Notes under the pieces: model-generated | What the model saw: only the letters and a program-made list of their open reading frames with translations | Database searches by the model: none | Told to the model about the DNA's origin: nothing | Made by a program: the position numbers and the translations under genes | In this document: one piece after another, positions 11,326-23,838 of the stretch | How positions within the stretch are numbered: the first letter of the stretch is position 1 | How the letters are laid out: each line of letters begins with the position of its first letter | Assembly: GCF_010015445.1 (NCBI RefSeq) | Contig: NC_053112.1 | Coordinates: 33,663,498 to 33,727,497, forward strand | Direction: 5' to 3' | Source of the DNA: Perca fluviatilis | Lineage: Eukaryota > Chordata > Actinopteri > Perciformes > Percidae | Length of the DNA: 64,000 bases

Positions 11326-12601
11326 CAGACCCGTCGCCAGACCTCAGTCTTAAGGGGGGCATATGAAATACATGGGAGGGCACAATTATTATTAGCGTAC
11401 AGTACGTATATTTATAATAATCATATACTCTTGTTATACTATTCGCACCTAATCATCACGTTAAACATAACCAACAGCAATATGACCAGGTAGCCTATAT
11501 AGCCTACAACACATTACATAGAAGCAATGTTATGAATATCCATAAAACACTTGACTATACAACATATTAGATGTAACACCAGAAGCATCTCTCAAACATT
11601 GCATTTTAAAGCAGTCAACAGAAGGATATGCATTGCTATGCATGTGCCATGAGACACACACCCACCCAAAAAAAAAACAAAAACACCCCACATGCACAGA
11701 GACTTTGGGAACTTACCGTGACTTTGAGTGGAGGCAGCATGTCCTCTCTTCAGTCCCTCCTGTCATTTGAAGCCCCATGCTTATTTAAGCCCTTGTCTGT
11801 AAATCTTAAACCCCTTAATGAAGAAGGTCGCGTCCGATGATACATATGTGAATTTCCTGCAGGCCTAACCAAAATGCGGAGTCCTTTTCTTTTCCAGCCC
11901 TACGCAAGCCAGTCCCTGTTCAAATACCAGCGGAAATTTTTTTTTAACCAAACATTTTGACTGGATATTTCCTCAACACAACCTGTTTGGGTTTGTCCAT
12001 CACACCCCTGATTCAACAGTTAGTTGTGGCCCAAATGCTGCCCCAGTCGCAGTTGCACCTTGACCTGCAGGTCCTGCCCGAGTCTAGGGTTGGGCTCCAC
12101 GGAGCTACTAGCATCAGGCTCAGACTGTCGTCCAGGGGCTCCTTCTCCAACGACAACATCAGGAGGCGTCGGTGTGGCGTATCCAATTTGGCAGAGGAGA
12201 ATGTTGGTGGGCTTTTCAACCACTTACGGATATCCATGACCGAACTGAAGCGAAATAAGCCGGAAACTCAACCAGCGCTTTAAAAAATGTGCGGTAACTG
12301 TTGAGCTGGCTACACTGACGGAGGGCTACGTCACGTCTAGCCTAACTTTCTTTTAGTAAGGCCGTGATAGGCTGTTGCAGTGTAGATTCCCATCAATCAA
12401 ACAAAAATCACACCATTGTTTATTTATATTTTTAATGTTTTAATGATAAAGAATGCAACATTAATGCAACACAAAATTAGCAACTATGATAATATAAAAT
12501 TAAAGTAATTTTTTTAAGAGGTCTGTGCCTCAAGTGGGGGGGAACAAGCATTTTTGGGAGCGGGCCCGGCCCCCTATGGCCCGCCCATAGCGACGGGTGT
12601 G
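11326..12601 (-). mobile_element. hAT-type transposon, CAGACCCGTCGC ends, 8-bp TSD
   Basis: The 1276-bp element starts CAGACCCGTCGC and ends GCGACGGGTGTG, which is inverted with one mismatch. It is flanked by CCTGGCAT on both sides (11318-11325, 12602-12609), an 8-bp target duplication typical of hAT. The subterminal sequence includes GGGGGGCATATG on the left and GCCCGGCCCCCTATGGCCCG on the right. It retains only the first exon of a transposase-like gene on the minus strand. Confidence 0.88.
12013..12237 (-). pseudogene. N-terminal exon remnant of hAT transposase (MDIRKW start)
   Basis: The minus-strand frame opens MDIRKWLKSPPTFSSAKLDT and continues through a Ser/Leu/Pro-rich stretch (SLEKEPLDDSLSL) with no stop for 74 residues. 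A short MDI(R/K)(K/R)(W/F) opening followed by low-complexity Ser/Pro sequence is how many vertebrate hAT transposases of the ZMYM/TTF-finger type begin. The finger and catalytic core are not present. The overlapping plus-strand frame of 108 residues shows no domain. The assignment rests on this short N-terminal pattern and the enclosing hAT ends. Confidence 0.5.
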
Positions 12602-12892
12602 CCTGGCATAATTAGAAATATAACAGTTAACGGAGTGTGGAACAAAAAACAAGTGGGAACATGCATGAACTAGAACTACAAGCAGTTATAACAGGGCCCA
12701 AGCCTCCAATGTCAGTCGCCCCCGACGTCCTGGGGAGTGCACGAAAGCGGAACCCAAAGCCTGGCCGTGGGGAGGCAAACGTCAGTGAATATCGAGAGGT
12801 GTGAGCCGCGAGGTCTGCGGTACATTGCTGTTGCAAACGTAATGGTAAACAGTTCATCTCCATGCATATACAGACTACCTTTAACAATTCTC
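12602..12892. repeat. GCGCCCCCTA-repeat block, upstream segment
   Basis: The segment GTCAGTGAATATCGAGAGGT..GTGAGC..GAGGTCTGCGGTACAT (12780-12835) aligns with CATCAGTAAATATTGAGAAG..GTGAGC..AAGGTCTGTGGTACAT (13623-13670). Both belong to the same fish repeat family that continues to 17770. Confidence 0.5.
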
Positions 12893-13569
12893 TACAATAA
12901 ACAAACTTCTTAACCCCCCTGACCACAGGGGACAGCAGAGAAAAATGAGAGGAGTGGAGGGGGGGGAGGCAGGTGTGGATGGTTGAAGGAGCAGGGGAGG
13001 TGGTCAGGTTGTTGTAAATGGTGTCATAGGCACCGGTTTATGTTTTCCTCCGTGGGTGCTCACAGGCGCACGCACTTTAAAAAAAAAGAAGTAGTCAAAA
13101 ATTGTTTGCATTTCAGAACCTTAGGAAATGGACAGCGGCTGACATGAACACACATGACAATAAACTCGGTAATAAAGCCGTAAAATAGGCTTTCAACTCA
13201 GGACAGCACCACTTCTCACAAATACAGAGAGGATTGGAGATGAAAAGTTTAACTGACACGTAACCGCGATCTGCTTCGTGGGAAATTAAGAATCAATGCC
13301 ACCGACATAGCCAATCACACTATGACAGACGCTCCACTTAGCACCAACTGCAGTGTTTCATTTTAAATGAATGTAGCCTACTGGCAGTCTGGAACACGTG
13401 GGTGGTCAGTATTTTCCGAGTGTGCTCGAGCTCCGGAGCAACCACGGTATCGGCGCCTATGAATGGTGTTGATTTTGGATTGAAAGAGTGAGAGAAAAGA
13501 GTTGAATTTGTCCACTGTGAAGGTTGTAGAAACTTTGTCAGGTGGGTTAAGAAGTTTGTTTATTGTAGA
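12893..13569. mobile_element. Foldback-like element with about 27-bp inverted ends
   Basis: CTACAATAAACAAACTTCTT on the left (12893 onward) has its inverse AAGAAGTTTGTTTATTGTAG on the right (ending 13569). A second inverted pair lies inside: CATAGGCACCGG..CGTGGGTGCTC near 13028 against the inverse of GAGCAACCACGGTATCGGCGCCTATG near 13436. I could not see an unambiguous target duplication. The superfamily is unknown. Confidence 0.5.
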
Positions 13570-14120
13570 AAACCAGGGGAGCATGCAAAAGCAAAAACCA
13601 AAACATAATGGTAGGAGGTAAACATCAGTAAATATTGAGAAGTGTGAGCTCCAAGGTCTGTGGTACATTTCCATTGCAAATATGCCATTAACATTGATTG
13701 AGTAAAAGGGCCAAAACTCGTCTACGTTGATTATAGCGCCCCCTAATAGCCGATCTTCGCCAAATTTGGTACAGAACCTCAGAGCGGCATGCCAAACAAG
13801 CATCCCAAGTTTTGTGTTGATTGCTCTTACTTTGGCAGAGATATTGCAATTGCAAATTTCCCATTTAAATGCATTGAGTTATTGGTCAAAACAAATAAAC
13901 GTTGCTTATAACGCCCCCTAAAGGCCGATCTTTGCCAAATTTGGTACAGAGCATCGTAGCGAGATGTTGAACAAGGTTCACAAGTTGTTTGCTGATAACA
14001 TTTAATTTGGCCGAGATATGACATTATATGTGTGTGGTAGCTAGCTAGGAAAATTAGTTTGGTCGTTAAATGCGCATACTTTAACGTAGCAAATTTCTTT
14101 GAGTAACTTTTGGTCACGTC
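13570..14120 (+). repeat. GCGCCCCCTA repeat, tandem units of about 178 bp
   Basis: AGCGCCCCCTAATAGCCGAT at 13734 and AACGCCCCCTAAAGGCCGAT at 13911 begin two tandem units. Each continues with TTGCCAAATTTGGTACAGA-type sequence and a TTTGGC.GAGATAT motif. The same family resumes at 15258 and 17300. It is noncoding and abundant in spiny-rayed fishes. Confidence 0.7.
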
Positions 14121-14238
14121 CATCTGGAGCATAGATATATACACTAGATGTCGCCTTGAGGTTCTAAGCATACATCAAAACCGCCGCCATCGTGGAACAG
14201 GTGTCCGAAGTTTTCCCGCATTCAGATCAACGCTAAAG

Positions 14239-14314
14239 ATGCCGGACTTTTGTGCTGCTTATTGATGTTCGATAGAGGAAATGAAAAGAACAAACGGCAA
14301 GGGATAACATTTAA
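14239..14314 (+). pseudogene. THAP-domain first-exon remnant inside the transposon
   Basis: From the ATG at 14239 the frame reads MPDFCAAY-stop-CS, and a few codons on, with one base deleted, KGITFN. This is the start of a THAP zinc finger: the CAAYGC pair of Cys ligands (the Gly codon is now TGA) and the later KGITF(H/N) strand. A GT dinucleotide follows the ACATTTAACAG end, as expected for the exon-1 splice donor of fish THAP genes. Only the N-terminal half of the domain is present. It could be captured from a host THAP gene, or be the relic of the element's own P-type transposase. Confidence 0.65.
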
Positions 14315-14359
14315 CAGGTGACAATGTGTTTTATGATATATATATATGCCGCCTTCGAC

Positions 14360-14679
14360 CAGCAATCTGAGCTCTGGCGGCAGCGGGAGGCGGAGAGCTC
14401 CGTGGCCGGCCGCAGCGTCTCTTCCCCCGGGAAAAAACACAGCTTCGCCTTGCTGCTGCGCCAGTACCCGCTGATCCAGATTGGACCGGCCAAAGACAGA
14501 GTGGTGATCGGGAGGCTCTTACACATAGTCCGGGAGGATCTTACACGTAGTCCAGGACGACCTGTATGTCGATATCGGCGGGAAGTTCCACTAAGTTTGC
14601 CGGCGGCAGGCGGACGTAGAGAAGCTACAGCTGGGCAACAGAGACCGTCTGCGGCTGCAGGATCTGGAGCTCAGTGCCC
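14360..14679 (+). pseudogene. mrps28: mrps28-derived segment (mitochondrial small-subunit protein), decayed
   Basis: The reading frame at 14318-14560 contains AAFDQQSEL, then [19 protein letters not shown] and [10 protein letters not shown]. This is the conserved core of mitoribosomal protein MRPS28 (family pattern FASxLRxSPLxQxGPAKDxxVIGRxxHIV). A direct 22-bp duplication at about 14518-14561 (CTTACACATAGTCC / CTTACACGTAGTCC) then shifts the frame. In the new frame [12 protein letters not shown], a stop (TAA in place of the expected Cys codon), [20 protein letters not shown] and LQDLELSA follow. The segment ends abruptly at LELSA, before the family's C-terminal part. AATAAA at 14835-14840 may come from the captured 3' region. 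It is a fragment, not a functional gene. Confidence 0.85.
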
Positions 14680-15266
14680 ATTAAAATTATATTTAACGCA
14701 TAAATACATACAGAAATAAATAGTGGAGGAGTGAGCCTGGACATTTCAGTCTGTTTAAACTTCACTTTGAAGCAGAAACTCTTAGTTCAGAAGGGTGAAG
14801 TTTCCATTTGGACTCAGATCTGTCAACCGATCATAATAAATATTCTTTGTATTAACACATTAATTAGTCTCTTTGTTTTGTAATCGATAGTTCATCTTAA
14901 GTTTAACTTACGTACGCAGTATCAAGTGGAAGAATGGGACTATAAACCTAGGCTTACAGGCACTAGGCATTACATTTTGAACAAAGTAGATTATATTAAT
15001 ATCAAAAGCTTAATTTTTCTCTGGACTCGATCATAAATACATGTCTGACCTTTGGAATGAACCACAAAAACTAGAAAATCGCATTCATGACGATTTATGG
15101 TGATTTTATTTCCGTTAGACCTTTGCCTACATTGACGCTGATGCATTAAAGAGGAGTGACTATGAGTGACTCCCCTGTTCCAAGATGGCGGCTCTGTTGA
15201 CGCATTCGTTCCAATGAACTGCCGTAGTCAAGGCGACATCTAGTGTATATATCTATGCATCTGGAG

Positions 15267-15571
15267 ATGCTTCCTACAAGGTTTCGTGCAGATCGGTCGC
15301 ACGGCCTACGACAAGTTCGAAAAAGTTGGTTTTAGACATTGCGCAATATTGCAAAAACAGTTTTCAGCAGAACTGGGCGTGGCCTATATCATGTGATTCA
15401 GCTTGATTCAAGGAACACGTGGATGTAAGTTTTTTTAATGTGCGATGTATAACATGGGAGTTAAAGGCAAAAAAAATAGCGCCACCTAGTGGTCCACATG
15501 TGTAAGTTTTGGTAGGTGTGGTCCAGGGCCCATTGTCCATCTACCCTGTAAATTTAAAGTTGTTCACATTA
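15267..15571 (+). repeat. GCGCCCCCTA repeat, continuation after the insertion
   Basis: The repeat resumes with ATGCTTCCTACAAGGTTTCG and GATCGGTCGCACGGCCTACG, and includes GGGCGTGGCCTATATCATGT and AGCGCCACCTAGTGGTCCAC. It matches 17520-17770 in the same order, which identifies the unit structure. It ends at the GTGTAAGT duplicated by the next hAT insertion. Confidence 0.7.
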
Positions 15572-15579
15572 GTGTAAGT

Positions 15580-17156
<1,577 letters not shown>

Positions 17157-17164
17157 GTGTAAGT

Positions 17165-17770
17165 GGTGACTCTAGACTTGGGTGCCATAGGTCATGCCCA
17201 CATTGACCCCTCAGTACCCCACTCGAGGGTTGGCCTCAGGAGTGGCCCTAGATGGTACCCATCAAATTCTGTAAAAATTGGATGAGCCGTTCATGAGATA
17301 TAAACTTTTTGTACTTGTAGCGCCCCCTAGTGACCGATTTTCGTAAACAGGCGTGGGGAACCTTCAGAGGGTCATGGCAAACAAGAATCAAAAGTTTGGC
17401 ATTGATAACATTTATTTTGGCCGAGATATGGCAAAGTTGGTGTTTTCATAGTTAGCTACACAAATTAATTTGTGCGTAAAATGCACAATTGTTATCCTAT
17501 AAAATTTATTTTTTATCTGGAGATGTTACCTGCCAAATTTTGTCCCAATCAGTGGCACGGTCTAGGAGGAGATCAAAAAAGTAGGTTTTTGATAAATCAC
17601 GATTTTTCACGCATAAAAGTCTAGGTGGAAATGGGCGTGGCCTATATCACATGATTCAGTTGGATCCAGGTAACGCTTGGATATATGAATTTTGAATGTC
17701 CAGAGTATGGTGTGGGAGTTATAGGGCCAAACGCGGGTTTTTTCTGCTATAGCGCCACCTAGTGGTAGAA
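17165..17770 (+). repeat. GCGCCCCCTA repeat, third segment
   Basis: The segment contains AGCGCCCCCTAGTGACCGAT at 17319, TTTTGGCCGAGATATGGCAA, TATCTGGAGATGTTACCTGC (an empty-site relative of the 14121 target), GGGCGTGGCCTATATCACAT and AGCGCCACCTAGTGGTAG. This is one full unit. Confidence 0.72.
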
Positions 17771-17871
17771 GTGGGTCAATTGTTGTGCTTGAGGTCCTTG
17801 CGGAGTTTTGGACCAGTCATGAAAATGGCAACCCCCCACCATGTACGGTTTAGAGTTCAAAAGTGGTTGAG

Positions 17872-17898
17872 GAGAGAGAGAGAGAGAGAGAGAGAGAG
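17872..17898. repeat. (AG)n microsatellite
   Basis: Short uninterrupted GA/AG run. Confidence 0.9.
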
Positions 17899-18048
17899 GA
17901 TCCTCGTTTGGTCATGTACTCTGACCTCTTCTCAAAAGTCAGAGGGCATAAGTGGTTGAGGAAAAGTTGTCACTCGCTCTCTGTGATGTTCAATGGTGTC
18001 ATGGGTCATTGGTTACAACTAACAATTTTATAGATTAGTGGTCATACC

Positions 18049-18713
18049 ATGGTTGGCTGTGCAGCATTTGGATGCTCCAATTGGTCCGAGAAGGGTTACC
18101 GAATGTATGGCTTCCCCAAGGACCAAGAGCGCCTGAAGAGATAGATGGCATTGGTCAACCGTCAAAACCTGCAAATGACAAGGGTCAGCAACAGTCGAAA
18201 ACTATGTCATGTAAGTAATGTTCACAGAGGTGACATCACTTGCTAACATTTCAAAGGGCATCATATTTCTAAATGTAGAGAATTATGATATTTGAAGTGC
18301 AATGGAAACTGATCTAAAAAGCCTACCTACAGGTACACTTTGAAGATGACCAATTCACTGCCACAAAAACAGGAGGCAAGTTGAAGTTGAGGCCAGATGC
18401 TGTTCCAGCAATATTCATTCATCGGCCTAAGCCGAAAAGGAGGAAACCGCCTTCTGGGAAGGTGCCTCCAGCACCAATCCAAAGTACAACGGACCGCACA
18501 TATTACGCCAAATTAAACTTTGGTATGATACATGCATCTAACAATATTCCCCATTTAATGTAATTCAAGGATAGACTACACTCCTAATGAGATTACTACA
18601 TTATTCATATTAGTACATCCAGCTTCAAAACAACCAGAGATCTGTGATTCTCTGAGGATTTGCATACAAAAATGTAGATAATCTACAAATTTCTACCTAA
18701 TTAACCATTGCCA

Positions 18714-18766
<53 letters not shown>

Positions 18767-20720
18767 TATAAATTGAATTTATATAGCACTTTTCACGAAC
18801 TCATAGTCGCTTAATAGTAGTAGATTAACTTATACATTTTTTTTGGTTTCTGATTGTGTTGGATGATTTGATTCACGTTACAGTAATGTTTTGCTTTATT
18901 TTCTTTTCTATAGGAGTGTAGTGTACCCTTACATTGGAGATGACAGTAGGTGCAAAGGCAAAATACATATAACAGCAACATGACCTTGTTATTGTTACAG
19001 AGATTGAGGGAGAAACTGAGGTGGAGGGCAATGAAAGGGACATGACAGGAGACCGAGAGAGCAATGAATTAAAACTTTGCCAGGGGCAGGTGATCCAGGG
19101 ATGTGTGAGCTGAGGGCCAGTCAGTCAGGGGCCAGCAATGAAAAAACAACTTTACTAGGGCCAGGTGCTCCAGGGACCAGACTGCCAGGGACTGATAGGG
19201 CGACCGTGGAGGACCTAATAAGGCAACTCAAAATGGAGAAATTAATGAGAAGGAGAGTAGAGAGGGCTCTTGCACAATAAAAAAGAATTTGGCACTAAGA
19301 AAGAGGAACAATTTAGTTAACCAAAGGTTCACACAAATGTTTAACAGAGACCAAATTAGAGCATTCGGACAGGAAAAGAAGAGAGGAATACGGTGGGGAA
19401 AGGAGACAATTAAAAAAGCAATAAATAAGATTTACCGCTGGCACCACTGGTTATAAAACCCTCCAGCAAATGCAGATTCCACTGCCTAACATCCTCACAC
19501 TGCAAAGGAGGATGCAGCATGTAAAGCTGGAGCCAGGAGTTTTGGGGGAAGTGTTTGAGATGCTGAGGCTGAAGGCAGGTGGTATGAGTGAAATGGAGAG
19601 AGAGTGTGTGCTTTCCTTAGATGAGATGTCCATTACTCCAGGCGTGGAGCTCCATATGGGAACAGGGAGGCTATTTGGCAATATCATGCTGCCTGACAAC
19701 AAAAGAACAAGCAACGCATGCACTGGTGTTTATGCTGGCTGGAGCTACAACACGGGGGAAACAAGTTGTGGCTTACCACTATAGCGGCAATTCCACCAAT
19801 GGCGCAGTTTACTGGCCCATCATAGTCAGCATTGTTGAAGCCACGGCATCTGTAGGGCTTCATGTGCTTAACATCACCATAGACATGGGGAGCCCCAATA
19901 GAGCAATGTGGAAGTCCTTTGGGGTTACCTATAACAAGCTATGGATCCAGCATCCTGTTGAGCCAAACCAGCGCCTCTATTTCATGCCTGACGTTCCTCA
20001 TCTCATCAAGAACTTGAAGAGTGCCATTATCCGTGGTCACATCATCACCATACCACAGGATGTGGTGGAAAAGGAGCAGCTGGCGTCCAGTGAGGTCTCT
20101 GTTGCCCCCTTAAAGGATCTGGTGTCCTTCCAAGAGGGCATGGCACTAAAGCTGGCACCCAATCTGTCCAGAGGTGTCCTGGAGCCTAGCCATTTCGAGA
20201 AGATGAAGGTGAGTTCAGCAATGCACGTATTCAGCAAGTCAACAAGTGCCGCCCTGAGGTACATGGTAGAGGAGGAGCACAGACCAGAGTCCTAACTCTG
20301 TCCCGACACCTGTGGAGTTCCACTATGCACTATGGGCAGTTCCTCTCAACAACGCATACTGGCAGTTACCTGGATGATGCATCAGACCACTTGGCGGACT
20401 TCCAGGACACCCAGAACAGCAGCTGCAGTGCTTCTGAGGTTGTGAGAGTGGAGCAGCTAGTAGACCCATCACCACCTGACTTGACACAGTCCTGTGTCCT
20501 CTACCACCTGGCAGGATACATAGTAAAGAGGGTCATCGGCTTCTCACTCCGTAAGGAATGCCAGTGTGCACTGGTTGAAAACGTTACCAACACCGCAAGT
20601 GAGAGAGCTGTTTTACCACAGTTAAAAGAATTTAAAAGGGGTGCATTATACCGGCCATCCGATGAGGTGTTCACTCTCCTGCATGTTACATTTGCTGCCA
20701 CGTCTAGATTTCTAGGCTAG
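18049..20720 (+). pseudogene. P-element-like THAP transposase, decayed multi-exon gene
   Basis: This is a relic of a P-type transposase (relatives include THAP9). Exon 1 (18049-18210) encodes the first half of a THAP finger: MVGCAAFGCSNWSEKGYRMY, GFPKD, then TAG at codon 32 where the conserved Trp is expected, and KLCH. A clean GTAAGT donor follows. Exon 2 (from 18333, acceptor CTACCTACAG) continues VHFEDDQF to complete the C2CH ligands, then DAVPAIF, the AVPTIF box. After degenerate sequence with an (AAT)n intron repeat, 19300-19780 carries LTLQRRMQHVKLEPG and LSLDEM (first catalytic Asp). A frameshift near 19720-19780 leads to VLNITIDMGSPNRAMW, DVPHLIKNL, and after a stop at 20293, VLYHLAGYIVKRV near 20500. 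Several disabling changes are visible. No terminal repeats were found. Confidence 0.88.
18715..18767. repeat. (AAT)n microsatellite
   Basis: About 17 AAT repeats in the presumed second intron of the THAP transposase relic. Confidence 0.95.
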
Positions 20721-23717
20721 AAAAGCAGGGGTGTATTTAAAAACATGAATTATGGCTGCATTCCACTCAGGGGAGGACCTGGTATTGTGCATTCTGGCTT
20801 ACTGCAATAGTTTACTGGGACACCTAATGGAACCAAGCCATCGTTAACGTGATATATTTCCCCTGTGCTTTTCCTGCTATGACAAGTCAAAAGGTCTGCT
20901 GTTAAAAAGGGCTATGGAGGTCTTTTGGCACAGAAGGGTACATTAGATGAGGTTATGGTTACACAGACAAAACCCTTTACAAATAAACCCTGTATTTTCC
21001 TGTTTCTGTTGTATTGTATTGAATATATTTGCATGTAGCTCTTCTGTTTAACAAACTGAGCAACGTTCACGCTCATGTCAACATCAAAGCCAAGCTATGG
21101 AAAGGTGCGGCTACGTACTTCATCAGCCCTATGCACTCTTTGATGGCACGCTAATTAAACATAACATTCAAACAGCAGTGAGCTGTTACCTGCTCCAGTA
21201 AATCATCATACATCTGTTGTCATTCAGGAAACTGTAGGAAATGTGTGGCTGAGATTTTTGTTGCTGAAGTTGGAGAATAAAAAAGCAGCAGTCTGAGTTT
21301 CTGAGTCTCAGTTTGGAAACTGAAGCCTCACTTGTGGTGTTTCTGTGTTTTCCCATCTGTGGAATGAGGTGCAACATCAGCACTAAGCTACCTTACTGCA
21401 CACTCACAGATGATTTAACAGCCAGCTCTTAAGCACAGCCATGGATTAATAGAGCTTGACACAAAGCCTTTTCACTGGCTTTATATGTTTCTCCTAAGCT
21501 TGGGGGAATTGAGCGCTGGTGTTTTTCCCAGCGTGACACCAGTATCATTTGTGCTCAGTTCACAGTACTTTTCAAAAACTTGGGGTTTAATGCTGTGTTG
21601 GCAAGCATCACCACGGACTATTGGCAATCTCTCTCCTCAGAGATTCAGATCAAAGAAATATTGGCTATTCTGCCCAGAGATTAGCCTACATCAAGACCCA
21701 ATTCTATGCAGAGCCCCTGTGGGTCATCTAAATTTGTAGAAGACTGTCAGATACAGTCAGTGGTGATGCTGCATTGGATTATGGGAGGTTATCATGGCTG
21801 ACCTCATAATCCACTTGTTTACTTTCTGTTTTTGTTGTAGCGGCCCCAAATGAAACCTTTCTTCTGAGTTTAGTCTTGAAGTTTTGAAATTTGACACAGT
21901 TCAAACATATAAACAGTAAACTGGAAGGAAATGTGGGGATTTTGGGAGCTAGTGGGGTTTTTCACCAAATCTGTGGTTGTATCTTTAATCTATGTGCACC
22001 TGATGTCCTGAATTTTCCATCAGGCCATCATTGGCCAAATGAAGACACATGCCAACAATGTACTTTATTCAAATTTTTTTTGTCAAATGTCATTTCTAAC
22101 TATGCAGTCACAAGTTAAAACATTGCACCACAAAATTCTTGTCTCATAGTGCTTTTGTGGTTTGACTTAAAAACACCCTCATGGTACAACTCCCACAGGG
22201 ATTTCACTTGAGTATAACACAGTGTAATAATGACTGTAAGTTAACTAGGGTTTTCTTTTCTAAACACTGCTCGTCTCAACTGCAGGTGACCTTTCAAAGT
22301 ACAAAGTCAGTCAAAAACCCAGATCCATATTAAAGTTTTCACAAGAAAGCCAGCCAGCGATAGATCTGCACTGCTCAGAATGTGAATTAAACCACAGTAG
22401 AGGAACTAGTGAAAAATACTGCCGAGATTAAGGGGAGATTCTTCTGAGATGAAACAGAGGATTGTGCTTCTGCTAATTGTCTCCCTCAGGGAAAGACTCT
22501 GTTTTTTTGGTTTTAAATTGTAGAATTCTTGTGAATTTCTCTGTCTGTTTGTATTTGAAACTGATGGATGACAACAGCTTGCCAAATATAACAAATATCT
22601 AGACGTTGCTGCACAACTCACAGTAAGTCTAAACAAATTGCATGTAGCTGTGTTTTGAATACGACATGCAATTTATTAATAAATCCATATTGGTATTAAC
22701 CATACTACTGCAAATATTTACAAACATTTCCTTTAAGCCATGACCTCATGTCCTGTTTAACCAGCTCTCTGCCATCTGGTGACCCTGTGATATGATCTTA
22801 TTGCATGAGAAAATAGCTGGCTTAATTATTTGGATGGAGCGAGTGTGGGAGACAATACAACACTACCCTTTTGTGGTTTTACAGGGCAGTGTGTTGAATA
22901 CTGACAACAAATCCTCTTTAATAATCCACATTCTGAGCCATGTTCAAATCAAAGGAATAAATCAGCCATGTTTTATGTAAATACTTGTCTCACTGTCAAA
23001 CCGCTATTTGTTTTGTCCTGCTGCTTTTTCCAGTGATGTTCCCGTGTTTGGTCTAAAAAACTCTCTGTAGACCTTATATTCAAACACTGTGCCAGTGCAC
23101 CACTGACAGTGGAAGATTGTTTTTGACCTCGGCAGAATTCGCAGCCAAACCCACATTATGGAAGAATAGTGTGGATCCTAAATGCCTGCAGCTAAACGAG
23201 GAAGCCCAGGGGATCATCGACCAGCTGTCACCAACATATAACAGAACAAGAAGGATTTTACACCAATTACTTAGAGTACCTATAAGTATATAAGTAGTAT
23301 AACAGTGAACTGGATACATGGTGCAGGATATTTCGGAATCAGTAATGAAATCTACAGAGGGTTGTTCTAATTGTAAAGAAAGAAAGACTAGGAAGTGATT
23401 CTCCTTTAGCCAAGCTTAACAGCTGCTTACTGTGAAGCAGAAGTGTCCTTATTGTAATTGCATTTGCAATTGATATTTCATGTCACTAGGTTGACTCACT
23501 TTTTCCACCCTCATTGTCCATGATATATTTTCTTTCATTTATTAAATGGCCCTTAGCAATGGCAGCATTGCTCTCAATTACAATAAGTAGGTCAATGACG
23601 GTTTATCTCACACATGTATTTTTTTTTCTTAACAATGTGATGATTAGCTACAAGGCTGTGGACTGGAGTGGCGGAGTTCTCACAGGATTGCCAATTTAGA
23701 GCGCCTGCTGCTGACCA

Positions 23718-23753
<36 letters not shown>

Positions 23754-23778
23754 CAATCTCCCTCTCTCATCTCTCTCA

Positions 23779-23838
<60 letters not shown>

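Larger units (their letters stand above)
14130..15257 (+). mobile_element. Gene-capturing DNA transposon, 30-bp perfect TIRs, 9-bp TSD
   Basis: The first 30 bases (14130-14159, beginning CATAGATATATACACTAGAT) are the exact inverse of the last 30 (15228-15257). Farther in, GCCGCCATC.TGGAACAGG also recurs in inverse. CATCTGGAG is duplicated at 14121-14129 and 15258-15266. Removing the element restores the GCGCCCCCTA repeat, and a related empty site (TATCTGGAGATGTTACC) is at 17515-17531. The 9-bp duplication suggests a Mutator-like origin. An 8-bp reading (ATCTGGAG) with a CATAG-type end would suggest P or hAT. The 1128-bp cargo holds no transposase core but has a THAP exon remnant and an mrps28-derived segment. 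Confidence 0.92.

Noticed and set aside
12024..12239. Plus-strand frames over the hAT N-terminal exon
   Set aside because: They are antisense to the MDIRKW frame and lack any motif.
19451..19723. 90-residue minus-strand frame also seen in the 10.8-kb fragment
   Set aside because: It is antisense to the P-type transposase coding strand. The conservation reflects the duplicated DNA, not a second gene.
23700..23760. CGCA repeat considered as a possible CRISPR-like array
   Set aside because: It is a simple tetranucleotide run with no spacers, in eukaryotic sequence.
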